Origin: a virus
IMG/VR virus record: IMGVR_UViG_3300008954_000024
Coordinates: 25,066-89,065 of that record
DNA: 64,000 bases
Reading direction: 5' to 3' (one strand)
The notes beneath the pieces were generated by a model. It did not search any database and was not told where the DNA came from. It worked only from the letters and a program-made list of their open reading frames with translations. Position numbers and translations under genes: made by a program. Position 1 is the first letter of the stretch, and the number at the start of each line of letters is the position of its first letter. Shown one piece after another: positions 56,769 through 63,912 of this stretch.

Positions 56769-57539
56769 ATGTCACAATCGCTCGATTCATACTTTAAAGA
56801 TGTTTCTAAGACTAATCTTCTCACACGTGAGGAGGAAGTAATGCTCTCACAAAGAATTGAAAAGGGAGATCAAGAAGCAAGAAGCATAATGATTGAATCT
56901 AACCTACGACTTGCGATTAGTATTGCTAAAAAATACTATAGAAGTGGGTGCAATATCGAGGATCTTATTCAAGAGTCAAATATCGGCCTAATGAAAGCTG
57001 TAGAAAAGTTTGATTGGCGCAGAGGATTCAAGTTCAGTACATATGCTAGCTGGTGGATTAAACAGTCTGTGTGTCGTCATATCGGAACAAGTAGGAATAC
57101 TGTTAAGGTTCCGGCACATACCGCATCACTGGCTTATAAGATTCAAGCAGTTACGAAGGAATATGAGGAAGATCTGGGTCAAAAGCCAAGCATTGCTGAA
57201 CTGTCAGATATCTTGGGTGTATCTGAGAATATGATTAACGCAAGCCTCGCATCAATTAAGTTTCAAAATATGATTTCTATTGATGGAACAATTGGAAACA
57301 AGGATGGTAACAGATCTATTTCCGAAGTCGTTCCTGACTTTAATCAGATTGACATAGACGGAATAATTGACAAGGAAAAGATCTTGCTCGTGGTTCGTGA
57401 TTGCCTGCAAAGGCTCAGTCCCAGGGAGGAGCAAATTCTTCGTCTACGCTTTGGAATCGCAGAGAATTTTAATGATACCAGTGACTTTAATTTGACAGGA
57501 TCAGAAGCTAAATTAGTATCACAAAAGGAGGGCAAGTAA
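56769..57539 (+). CDS. Sigma-70-family factor lacking region 4.2
   Basis: Regions 1.2 (SYFKDVSKTNLLTREEEV, about 7-24), 2.1-2.4 (NLRLAISIAKKYY, NIEDLIQESNIGLMKAVE, FKFSTYASWWIKQSVCR) and 3 are intact, so core binding and -10 recognition should work. Region 4.1 is present (LSPREEQILRLRFGI near 217-231), but the protein ends 25 residues later and the helix-turn-helix that reads the -35 is missing. Length 256 is close to RpoH minus this domain. T4 gp55 is also a sigma without -35 recognition. The next gene, which begins at the base after the stop, encodes a helix-turn-helix that could complete it. ATG 56769 has an AGGA site. Confidence 0.88.
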   Translation: MSQSLDSYFKDVSKTNLLTREEEVMLSQRIEKGDQEARSIMIESNLRLAISIAKKYYRSGCNIEDLIQESNIGLMKAVEKFDWRRGFKFSTYASWWIKQSVCRHIGTSRNTVKVPAHTASLAYKIQAVTKEYEEDLGQKPSIAELSDILGVSENMINASLASIKFQNMISIDGTIGNKDGNRSISEVVPDFNQIDIDGIIDKEKILLVVRDCLQRLSPREEQILRLRFGIAENFNDTSDFNLTGSEAKLVSQKEGK

Positions 57540-57824
57540 ATGTCAATGCCAAAGGGATTTAAGACAACACATGGATATGCAACAGTTAGAGCTTCTGAAA
57601 GTGGCTTGGGCTATCGTGAAATTGCAGAACATATGACAGACAGTGGAGATAAAATGAATCACTCCACTGCTCGAAATATTTTTCTTTCAGCGATGTCTAA
57701 GTTTGCTACAAATGCTTGCTCACTATATGATGCTCAGCCAACTAGAGAAAATATTAAACGTATTTCTGCAGACCCAAGATTCCAGTCAGCTATTCTGGAT
57801 ATGATTAAGGAGATGGATATTTAA
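57540..57824 (+). CDS. Small helix-turn-helix protein, candidate sigma region 4.2 partner
   Basis: The 94-residue protein contains GLGYREIAEHMTDSGDK and MNHSTARNIFLSAMSKFA near 22-56, the two-helix pattern of sigma region 4.2 (compare the usual LEEIG...VTRERVRQIEAKAL). The remaining half is unremarkable. ATG 57540 immediately follows the sigma stop, so the two are translationally coupled. It may supply -35 recognition as a separate subunit, act like T4 gp33, or regulate other genes. HTH call by eye; partnership is inferred. Confidence 0.65.
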   Translation: MSMPKGFKTTHGYATVRASESGLGYREIAEHMTDSGDKMNHSTARNIFLSAMSKFATNACSLYDAQPTRENIKRISADPRFQSAILDMIKEMDI

Positions 57825-57825
57825 G
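57816..57825 (+). promoter_or_regulatory. Putative late promoter element (GATATTTAAG)
   Basis: One base from the fibre-gene motif; it overlaps the HTH gene stop codon and lies 63 bases upstream of the gene at 57888. Confidence 0.35.
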
Positions 57826-57887
57826 AGTCGCAGTTATGATTGCATAGTGTGGCATAATTATTTCTGATGTGACATGAGGAGTTTGTT

Positions 57888-58334
57888 ATGGGAATGAGCT
57901 GGGATTTTTTTACTAAGCGAAGGCGAGTTGATCCTGAGACATTTATCAGGCAACACAAGATAAGAACATATGAGGATTTTGTGAGTGCTCTTGTTAGAAG
58001 GGGTGTTTCACCACCTACACAGGAAGTAATTGCTTCCCTGCTTTCAGAGTATGCACTTGGAGACGATGATCTCTGGGACGCATTTCGACCAGAAGCTCCT
58101 CCAACATGGGATGACCTTCGTCCTGTAGCTCAAGAGGAACCCAAGGTAGAGCCAGAGGTAGAAGAGATTAAAGTAGAGTCAAAGGTAGAAGAGCCGCAGA
58201 AAAAGCTAGTGTCACCATCTCCACCGAAGAAGGTGAAGAAAGTTGCTGAAAAGAAGAAAACAAAAAGCACAACAACCAAACCGACGGCAAAGAAATCGAG
58301 AACATCCAGAAAAAAGACATCCACAGCAAGCTAA
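57888..58334 (+). CDS. Unknown protein with long Lys-rich tail, possible frameshift donor
   Basis: Residues 1-75 appear folded (SWDFFTKRRRVDPETFI, YEDFVSALVRRGVSPPTQE). Residues 76-148 are a Glu/Lys/Pro then Lys/Ser/Thr-rich disordered tail like that of DNA-binding proteins. The slippery sequence A AAA AAG (58310-58316) is in frame six codons before the stop, and a -1 slip would read into the methyltransferase frame. GAGGAG precedes the ATG. Confidence 0.6.
   Translation: MGMSWDFFTKRRRVDPETFIRQHKIRTYEDFVSALVRRGVSPPTQEVIASLLSEYALGDDDLWDAFRPEAPPTWDDLRPVAQEEPKVEPEVEEIKVESKVEEPQKKLVSPSPPKKVKKVAEKKKTKSTTTKPTAKKSRTSRKKTSTAS
58310..58316 (+). other. Candidate -1 ribosomal frameshift site A_AAA_AAG
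   Basis: The codons AAA and AAG of the upstream gene are 58311-58313 and 58314-58316, preceded by A. A slip to -1 enters the reading frame of the methyltransferase, which is open through this point up to GTG 58352. A weak AAGCT...AGCTT hairpin starts 12 bases downstream. A Shine-Dalgarno-like stimulator is not obvious. Confidence 0.35.
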
Positions 58335-58351
58335 CAGAGCTTTGGAATGAG

Positions 58352-59023
58352 GTGTCACCTGGCTGGAGACATATTAAGCAGATCGGTGACGCAGTTAGAA
58401 AGAAGAAGTATTACACACAGACAGCATTCCAAAAATGCCTAAATGAGTGTGAGCTAGCACGTGTGCATAGTGTTCTTGACTGGGGCCCTGGATCTGGCTG
58501 GACATCAGAAATGCTCTCTCCGGAGACAGACATTCACCTTGTTGATGTGTCTAGTGAGGTGATTGACGTTGCGAAAAAGTCAATTCCGCATGCAACAACA
58601 GATGTAATTGTTGATAAGCCCACATTTAATCGAGCTATTAGAGGCTTGATTAAGAAGCGCTTTGATATGATTATTTCATTCTCTGTCATTTACCACTTTC
58701 CATCATTTGAATACTTTGAAGCAATTGCAAATTGCTGGAGAGTGATATCGCCAGAGTACATTGTTATCAAAACAATGATAACCGACGTGAACACGTGGGA
58801 GAGATCGTGTTATAAAGAATATGCAGATTCAGAGAATTTTCTCAGAGGCTTGATTTTGTCGGAGATAGATCTTGTTAGCCAGTTTCCAGAGCACAAGGTG
58901 ATATTTCGAGCTCGTGATGTTGATGTGATCCCAGGGTTGCTGGGAAAAAAGCCTAAGAAGATAACAGCACCAGGTATGCCTGAATACACATCTATGCTTT
59001 ATGTGCTGCACAAGGTTCAATAA
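58352..59023 (+). CDS. SAM-dependent methyltransferase-like protein
   Basis: SVLDWGPGSGWTSEML near residues 40-55 is the SAM-binding motif I, with DIHLVDVSSE near 60-69 as the following acidic strand, and DMIISFSVIYHFPS near 106-119 as motif IV. No target-recognition domain is evident, so the substrate may be a small molecule, sugar or protein. GTG 58352 has only a weak ribosome site; the frame is open upstream to 58250 without ATG, GTG or TTG, which raises the possibility of synthesis by frameshift from the preceding gene. Length is 223 residues from that GTG. Confidence 0.7.
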   Translation: MSPGWRHIKQIGDAVRKKKYYTQTAFQKCLNECELARVHSVLDWGPGSGWTSEMLSPETDIHLVDVSSEVIDVAKKSIPHATTDVIVDKPTFNRAIRGLIKKRFDMIISFSVIYHFPSFEYFEAIANCWRVISPEYIVIKTMITDVNTWERSCYKEYADSENFLRGLILSEIDLVSQFPEHKVIFRARDVDVIPGLLGKKPKKITAPGMPEYTSMLYVLHKVQ

Positions 59024-59025
59024 GA

Positions 59026-59253
59026 ATGAGCTTGAGTCAAGAACACTATAGTTATTTACCAGGAACTCTCGTCAAAAACGAGAGGGATGATGAACTAGGA
59101 GTAATCATTTGTCAGGATGAGCCTCATAAGCTCTATTGGCGAGTTTTAACAGCAGGCGGGATGAAAACATGGTCGCAACACAATCTGCAGAGAGTCGAAA
59201 ATGAAAGAGCCCAAGCTGCTAACAGAAAACGCATGGCTCGAAGAGACGACTGA
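59026..59253 (+). CDS. Small SH3-like barrel protein, unknown
   Basis: The 75-residue protein starts right after the methyltransferase. YLPGTLVKNERDDELGVII and LYWRVLTAGGMKTWSQHNL suggest a five-stranded SH3-like barrel similar in type to that at 61169. It overlaps the next gene by 53 bases. Function unknown. Confidence 0.6.
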   Translation: MSLSQEHYSYLPGTLVKNERDDELGVIICQDEPHKLYWRVLTAGGMKTWSQHNLQRVENERAQAANRKRMARRDD

Positions 59254-59452
59254 CTCAATTGTTATAATGGTAGACAGAATATCTATCGCGTTTTTAATTG
59301 AGGAATTCCTCGACTTTTGTGATGAGATGGATGAGATTCGCTCCAAACTCATGGCTGACCCTAGATTTGTCATGGCACGGATTAAGTCCGGAGATAAAAA
59401 CGTCGATTACCTTACAAGAAAGATAACAGTAGATGATGAGGATTACAACTAG
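59201..59452 (+). CDS. Small acidic helical protein, unknown
   Basis: The 83-residue protein overlaps the previous gene by 53 bases in another frame. It is acidic with helices SIAFLIEEFLDFCDEMDEIR and a short charged tail. The long overlap makes the start at ATG 59201 less certain, but the frame continues coherently past the previous stop. Not recognised. Confidence 0.5.
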   Translation: MKEPKLLTENAWLEETTDSIVIMVDRISIAFLIEEFLDFCDEMDEIRSKLMADPRFVMARIKSGDKNVDYLTRKITVDDEDYN

Positions 59453-59480
59453 CAGAACTGGTGAAAATACACATCAAAGA

Positions 59481-59491
59481 GAATATTTAAT
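59481..59491 (+). promoter_or_regulatory. Putative late promoter element (GAATATTTAAT)
   Basis: In the 63-base gap before the tagged protein at 59516, ending 25 bases upstream of its start. Confidence 0.45.
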
Positions 59492-59515
59492 AATGTTTTG
59501 CAGGGGCACACCACA

Positions 59516-59965
59516 ATGAAAATTAGCAAAGATCAACTACGAAGAATCATCAGAGAGGAGCTAGAGAGGCACCTTTTACCTGAGGCATCTGCTGAGGAGA
59601 TCAGAAAGATGTATCCTCCAGGTGGGCCAGATCACGTTGCAGCAAAGATGGTTCGTCTGGCAGCGAAATTTCCTGCCGGTGCAGACTCTCAATATGCGGC
59701 AGCAGTAGATTCCGACTCCGAAGCATACAATCCGAAACACGTACTTGATGCAGCTAAGCAGAAAGGTGTAACGCCTGATTCAGCATTTGAAGATCATCTT
59801 CTTAGCTCCAAGCTCGCAGCCGCTGTCAAGGGGATGCTTAAAGGCCACATCGCAGCAGGCGATATGTCTAAAACAGACCTTATTAACTATGTTGTCAAAA
59901 ATCGGGGACAATTTCCCAGCGACGAAGTTCAGAAAGTAACGATGGCATGGGCAAAATCTAACTAG
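59516..59965 (+). CDS. Helix-tagged protein, unknown
   Basis: The protein starts MKISKDQLRRIIREELERH, the clearest tag helix in the window. The other 130 residues are Ala/Lys/Asp-rich helices with no known motif (KMVRLAAKFPAG, KLAAAVKGMLKGHIAAG). ATG 59516 with AGGGG upstream is preferred over a TTG at 59498. Similar starts are abundant in marine phage proteins as I recall them. It has a late-type promoter of its own. Confidence 0.62.
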   Translation: MKISKDQLRRIIREELERHLLPEASAEEIRKMYPPGGPDHVAAKMVRLAAKFPAGADSQYAAAVDSDSEAYNPKHVLDAAKQKGVTPDSAFEDHLLSSKLAAAVKGMLKGHIAAGDMSKTDLINYVVKNRGQFPSDEVQKVTMAWAKSN

Positions 59966-60046
59966 CATCATCGCAGTGCACCGTGATGTCTTAGTTTCGT
60001 GCAACATACCAGGGCTTGTGGTATTATCTTGTAGGAGGTAATACTA

Positions 60047-60607
60047 GTGATTTTTAGACTTTCCCTTATTTCTCTTCTTCTTGCATGTGCAGAACCGACA
60101 CATGTGTCTCTTGTTTCGCAATCACGAACCAATGCAGGTCCATATGTCGGGTCTCGTCAGATCTTTGCATCATCTGTTACGGGTGAGACAATTGTATATT
60201 CTGATGCAACCACACATGATGATTTTAAAAGGCTTAATGCTCTAACGAGAAAGGCTGTGCCATTTGTTTCTAAGCGGGTATCTAGTCTTCAAGCAATTCC
60301 ATGCACAGATGGTCTGATTAATATTCACATTATTCCTGATAAAAAACTAAATGATAGAAACATTATGACGTTTACAAAGGATGAACCTGCTGGAAAAGAA
60401 TTCTACGGAGTAACGACGTACGTTTTTCCTAATATTGCGTGGTCATTCATTTGTTCTGATTGTGACAAGCCGTCAGATGACATTCTTGTTCATGAGCTTA
60501 CTCACTTCTACATGGCACAGTGTGGCATTGCACCGGAAAATCAAGATGAAAGTGACTGTCATGACATTGTTGAGGAGTATAGGAAGTTCAAGACAGACAC
60601 AGGATAA
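60047..60607 (+). CDS. Lipoprotein with HExxH metalloprotease motif
   Basis: The first 15 residues (FRLSLISLLLACAEP) form a lipoprotein signal with LLAC as lipobox, so the mature protein would be attached to a membrane. LVHELTHFYMAQC near 146-158 is the zinc-protease motif HExxH; a following Glu or His ligand could lie near DCHDIVEEYR (about 172-181). Length is 186. GTG 60047 is the start. Phage-encoded secreted proteases with lipid anchors are rare; it could modify the host envelope, cleave a surface protein, or act in superinfection exclusion. Confidence 0.7.
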   Translation: MIFRLSLISLLLACAEPTHVSLVSQSRTNAGPYVGSRQIFASSVTGETIVYSDATTHDDFKRLNALTRKAVPFVSKRVSSLQAIPCTDGLINIHIIPDKKLNDRNIMTFTKDEPAGKEFYGVTTYVFPNIAWSFICSDCDKPSDDILVHELTHFYMAQCGIAPENQDESDCHDIVEEYRKFKTDTG

Positions 60608-60643
60608 ATCATAGAATAATGATATTCACAATTTCGTCCAACA

Positions 60644-60660
60644 GAATATATTTAATATTG
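60644..60660 (+). promoter_or_regulatory. Putative late promoter element (GAATATATTTAATATTG)
   Basis: In the 72-base gap before the structural-type gene at 60680, 19 bases upstream of its GTG. Confidence 0.45.
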
Positions 60661-60679
60661 CATGAGTGAGGTATTTTAA

Positions 60680-61129
60680 GTGGGCATTGATAACAGAGTA
60701 AAACAAGGCGCAAATTTTGTTCCAGCCTATGAGGTCTCGGGTGTTCCGTATGTGACTAGCTCGAATTCGAGCGAGTTGCACTCCATCCCCATCCGAGTCA
60801 AGTTTCCATATGTGACACGATTCTTTGTCGTTCATAACACATCTGATAACTGGATAAGAGTGGGATTTACAGAGAATGGTGTCACAGGAACAAGTGGAAA
60901 CCATGCGACGAATAATTATCTGCTAGTCTCTGGCAACCAGACAACTGATCGACTAGAAATACGGTGTAAGGAGATCTGGTTTTGTAATGATGCAGATCCT
61001 AGCCCGTCAAGCTTTAGCGTGGTTGCAGGATTGACAGGCATAGAGACAACACAGTTCCCAGTGCTAACAGGTACACTCACAGGCTCAGATAATAACGTGA
61101 CGCTTCCCAAGTTTGAGGGTGTGGGATAA
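60680..61129 (+). CDS. Putative virion structural protein
   Basis: The 149-residue beta-rich protein contains FVPAYEVSGVPYVTSS, FPYVTRFFVVHNTSDNWIRV, EIRCKEIWF and FSVVAGLTGIETTQFPVL. From memory these blocks match a conserved structural protein of marine phages. It has a putative late promoter. No enzymatic motif is seen. GTG is the start; a more exact location in the particle is not predictable. Confidence 0.62.
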   Translation: MGIDNRVKQGANFVPAYEVSGVPYVTSSNSSELHSIPIRVKFPYVTRFFVVHNTSDNWIRVGFTENGVTGTSGNHATNNYLLVSGNQTTDRLEIRCKEIWFCNDADPSPSSFSVVAGLTGIETTQFPVLTGTLTGSDNNVTLPKFEGVG

Positions 61130-61168
61130 TCTTTGTAAAAGTCTCGTTGCAGTTGTAATATCATTTCA

Positions 61169-61390
61169 ATGCAACCGGGAAACCTTGTGAAATTAAATGA
61201 TACAGCAATGTTGTCCATCGGGTTAGAACCTGAAGAGAAATATGGGCTTATTGTTGATATTAGTGAAAGGACCTTTGCAGGTTACAACAACGCTAGAGGA
61301 ACAGGTGAGCTTGTTAATTTGATGGTAGTAATGTCATCAAACTTTGTTGGTGAGTTTTTTGAGGATGATCTCATTTTAATAGGAGAGTGA
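61169..61390 (+). CDS. Small SH3-like barrel protein, unknown
   Basis: The 73-residue protein has the pattern MQPGNLVKLND, KYGLIVDISE and FFEDDLILIGE, like the small barrel protein at 59026. No clear ribosome site precedes ATG 61169. It overlaps the start region of the following gene. Function unknown. Confidence 0.58.
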   Translation: MQPGNLVKLNDTAMLSIGLEPEEKYGLIVDISERTFAGYNNARGTGELVNLMVVMSSNFVGEFFEDDLILIGE

Positions 61391-61392
61391 TC

Positions 61393-61860
61393 ATGAGTGA
61401 AAGAAAGACAGTGGCTGTTAGTGGTGGATTTGATCCTATTCATGTTGGACATGTGAGAATGATCTTAGAAGCTGCAGAGCATGGAGATGTAATTATTATT
61501 TTGAATAGTGATGAATGGCTGACAAGAAAGAAAGATTATGTCTTTATGCCATGGCAAGAGAGAGCGGAAATTCTGCATTCAATTCGTGGTGTCATCGAAG
61601 TTGTCAAGGCATCAGATTATGATAATACAGTTTGTAAATCACTCACTGATCTAAAGAAGGTTATTAGTCTGGACTACTTTGCAAATGGCGGAGACAGAGG
61701 AGACAAAAATACACCTGAGATGGATGTCTGCGAGAATCTTGGAATAGAGATGTTATTCGGTATCGGCGGCGGAAAAATTCAGAGTAGCAGCTGGCTTGTA
61801 AAGGGCATTCAAGACAAGGAGGATGAAGATGAGAAATCCAATCACACAGCAGGGGTATAA
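61393..61860 (+). CDS. HxGH-type adenylyl/cytidylyltransferase
   Basis: The protein has VAVSGGFDPIHVGHVRMI near 6-23 with the HxGH motif of the nucleotidylyltransferase superfamily, MPWQERAEIL near 53-62 and a loop GGGKIQSSSWLVKG near 125-138, corresponding to the ISSSxxR-type motif. Enzymes of this kind make CDP- or ADP-linked sugars or coenzymes; the nearest general likeness is to heptose-1-phosphate adenylyltransferase or glycerol-3-phosphate cytidylyltransferase. ATG 61393 has AGGAG at seven bases. It overlaps the greA start by 32 bases. Confidence 0.82.
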   Translation: MSERKTVAVSGGFDPIHVGHVRMILEAAEHGDVIIILNSDEWLTRKKDYVFMPWQERAEILHSIRGVIEVVKASDYDNTVCKSLTDLKKVISLDYFANGGDRGDKNTPEMDVCENLGIEMLFGIGGGKIQSSSWLVKGIQDKEDEDEKSNHTAGV

Positions 61861-62302
61861 TGATCTTTTAGCTGAACTAAATCATCGCACATCGAAAGTT
61901 CGTATTGAAATAGCTAATGAGATCGAAACAGCAAGAGGTCACGGTGATATTAGTGAAAATGCGGAATTTGACTATGCCAAGGATCGTCAGCAATCTAACG
62001 AATTACGCATTTCTTATCTTAAAAACTTTCTTTCTACCGCTGAAATTATGACAAATTATCATCTAGCAAGGGACGGTCGGGTTGTCTTTGGTGTGCGTGC
62101 AAAGCTGCTTAACTGTGACACAGACACACAGCATATATACAGAGTGGTGGGCGAAACTGAATCAGACATTCCGAATGGAAAGCTAAGCTATAAATCTCCT
62201 CTTGCCCGAGCAATTCTTGGCACCAGCGCAGGTGAAACAGTTGAATTTGAGACACCAAAAGGCGTCAGCTACTACGAAGTTCTAGACGTGCTGTACGATT
62301 AA
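61829..62302 (+). CDS. greA: Transcription elongation factor GreA-like
   Basis: The 157-residue protein shows the GreA layout: an N-terminal coiled coil with GDISENAEFDYAKDRQ near 36-51, whose acidic tip stimulates RNA cleavage by RNA polymerase, then a C-terminal domain with LARAILGTSAGETVEFETP near 125-143. It would rescue backtracked host RNA polymerase on phage DNA and probably works with the phage sigma factor. ATG 61829 with AAGGAGG at six bases is preferred over 61823. Confidence 0.88.
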   Translation: MRNPITQQGYNDLLAELNHRTSKVRIEIANEIETARGHGDISENAEFDYAKDRQQSNELRISYLKNFLSTAEIMTNYHLARDGRVVFGVRAKLLNCDTDTQHIYRVVGETESDIPNGKLSYKSPLARAILGTSAGETVEFETPKGVSYYEVLDVLYD

Positions 62303-62433
62303 TACAGCGCAGATGCTCTCAGACAGCACCAGATATTACCCGATATCTTAAATGATATGATAATCAGGTATGTTTTTACTGGGCCTCTCAAGCTGAGTAT
62401 GAATTACGCATATATAACAAACAGGAAAGAGTT

Positions 62434-62619
62434 ATGCAACAGGAAGATCTACAAAAATTACTTAAGGTTAGAGAATCTGTATTAGAAAAATATAAATCAC
62501 TTGATGGAAGTGAAAATCCATCTGTTTCTATGATGAGACAGAGAGATGTCGCGGTGTTTTGTGAGAAGCTGATGAGCCTAGTAGATGATTTATTGAAGCC
62601 ATATGTGAACTTTTCATAG
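62434..62619 (+). CDS. Small helical protein, unknown
   Basis: The 61-residue protein is fully helical in appearance (QEDLQKLLKVRESVLEKYK, FCEKLMSLVDDLLKPYV). ATG 62434 has AGGAAAGAG before it. The preceding 131-base gap shows no gene. Not recognised. Confidence 0.58.
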   Translation: MQQEDLQKLLKVRESVLEKYKSLDGSENPSVSMMRQRDVAVFCEKLMSLVDDLLKPYVNFS

Positions 62620-62650
62620 CATACTCGGCTGTAAGGTATTTGCCTCATAT

Positions 62651-62660
62651 GTATTTAATA
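62651..62660 (+). promoter_or_regulatory. Putative late promoter element (GTATTTAATA)
   Basis: Weaker AT-motif copy, eight bases before the ATG of the VWA lipoprotein; the position would make a leaderless transcript, so it may be chance. Confidence 0.2.
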
Positions 62661-62667
62661 GGCAGAT

Positions 62668-63606
62668 ATGAGTCTGAGTATCATAGACAGAGTTACGAGA
62701 TTTGAAAAATATGCTTTTGCCTTTGTAGTCAAGAGCTGGGTAGCTTTTATAGTATTGCTAGCCTCGACAGGTTGTTCGCAAGATTTTACAGTAATAGACC
62801 ACTCAGAGACTAGAGTAGTAATTGATTCATTTGTGCAAGTAGACCAAGTTGAGAAGATAGACGTTCTTGTTGCTCTTGATACATCCTGCTCTATGAGCGA
62901 CAATTTTTCAAATGTTTCAAGCGGGATGGAACTATTAAGGTCTGATATTGAGAGCTTGACCCTAGATTATAAATTTGGGTATATTACAGCTGATTCCACT
63001 CGTCTCGGATTTGTAGGGCCGTATGATTCTAGTTCAAGCCCAATAGACATGATGATGGCTCCAAGCCTTTTGCCGCAGACAATCTATGAAGAAGGTTTTG
63101 CATCGACATACACATTTCTATCTTCCTCGTCTGGAATTGAATTTTTTCGACCCGATTCTGATTTTTTATTATTCTTAATCTCAGATGAGGATGAGCAGAG
63201 CAGTATATCTGCACAGGCGTTCTATGATTGGTTGCAGGCATTATTTGTTGATGTTCGGCATGACACTGTATCAATTACTACGTTAAACGACAGTGAAAGT
63301 GACTGTGGCATCTTGTGGGATTATGGCTGGAAGTATGAAGAGCTCGCAGGCCTGTATAACAAAAGCGCATTAGATATTTGTGACGAGGACTGGTCCTTAT
63401 GGCTTTCAGAGTCATCCTTTATCACAAGCCGAGAAAGTAGCATAGTTTTAACTGAGACTGATCCTATTGTCAAGTCGATAGTTGTCTATGTTGAAAGAGC
63501 TCCAACATGGGACTGGGAGTATATTGAAGAGACAAATACGGTTCAGTTAGGATTTGTTCCTGACTATGGTGAGCTTGTTGAAGTCGGATACAAAGTCGAG
63601 GTGTAA
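62668..63606 (+). CDS. Secreted VWA-domain protein, probable lipoprotein
   Basis: Residues about 18-36 (YAFAFVVKSWVAFIVLLASTG) are hydrophobic and end in TGC, a plausible lipobox. VLVALDTSCSMSDN near 66-79 is the DxSxS metal-ion-dependent adhesion motif of von Willebrand factor A domains, and FLLFLISDEDEQ near 165-176 is a later core strand. The last 70 residues contain several Trp and a beta-rich end. VWA proteins bind other proteins or matrices; here the phage would display one on the host envelope or virion. Length is 312 residues. Confidence 0.7.
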   Translation: MSLSIIDRVTRFEKYAFAFVVKSWVAFIVLLASTGCSQDFTVIDHSETRVVIDSFVQVDQVEKIDVLVALDTSCSMSDNFSNVSSGMELLRSDIESLTLDYKFGYITADSTRLGFVGPYDSSSSPIDMMMAPSLLPQTIYEEGFASTYTFLSSSSGIEFFRPDSDFLLFLISDEDEQSSISAQAFYDWLQALFVDVRHDTVSITTLNDSESDCGILWDYGWKYEELAGLYNKSALDICDEDWSLWLSESSFITSRESSIVLTETDPIVKSIVVYVERAPTWDWEYIEETNTVQLGFVPDYGELVEVGYKVEV

Positions 63607-63607
63607 G

Positions 63608-63775
63608 TTGGGATTTTTGCACCATCTCGTATTTTCATATTTTCTTCTGGGCATAAACATCGTCGTGATGATCTTTTCAATTTCTCTTGGTGAGAATGAT
63701 GCAGCGCTTTTCAGTGGCGTCGCCAGCTGCTCGAGCTTAGTAATGATTGATCTATTAAGCAATCTCCGAAAGTAG
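63608..63775 (+). CDS. Small membrane protein, unknown
   Basis: The 55-residue frame starts at TTG 63608, two bases after the previous stop. Two hydrophobic stretches (LVFSYFLLGINIVVMIFSI and AALFSGVASCSSLVMIDLL) suggest two membrane segments. No ribosome site stands out. It could be a small envelope or holin-type protein, but expression is uncertain. Confidence 0.4.
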   Translation: MGFLHHLVFSYFLLGINIVVMIFSISLGENDAALFSGVASCSSLVMIDLLSNLRK

Positions 63776-63822
63776 CGCTATAACGTGTAAATTTCCCATT
63801 ATTGGGTTACAATGAAGCTTGA

Positions 63823-63857
63823 GCCGGGTTGGTGGAATTGGTATACACAACAGACTT
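63823..63857 (+). pseudogene. 5' half of a degenerate tRNA-Leu
   Basis: GCCGGGT (acceptor), TG, the D arm GTGGAATTGGTATACAC and the start of an anticodon arm match the 5' half of leucine tRNAs. The 3' half (T arm, AACCCGGC acceptor strand) is absent; an AT-rich stretch follows. It looks like a decayed copy next to the intact tRNA-Leu. Confidence 0.6.
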
Positions 63858-63912
63858 TATTTATAAAGTGTTATACAAAACCTAATATTGAAGTATAATA
63901 TAAATGATTTAT

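Noticed and set aside
58130-58324. Minus-strand frame opposite the Lys-rich tail
   Set aside because: It encodes a Phe/Val-rich low-complexity product that is the reverse of Lys codons.
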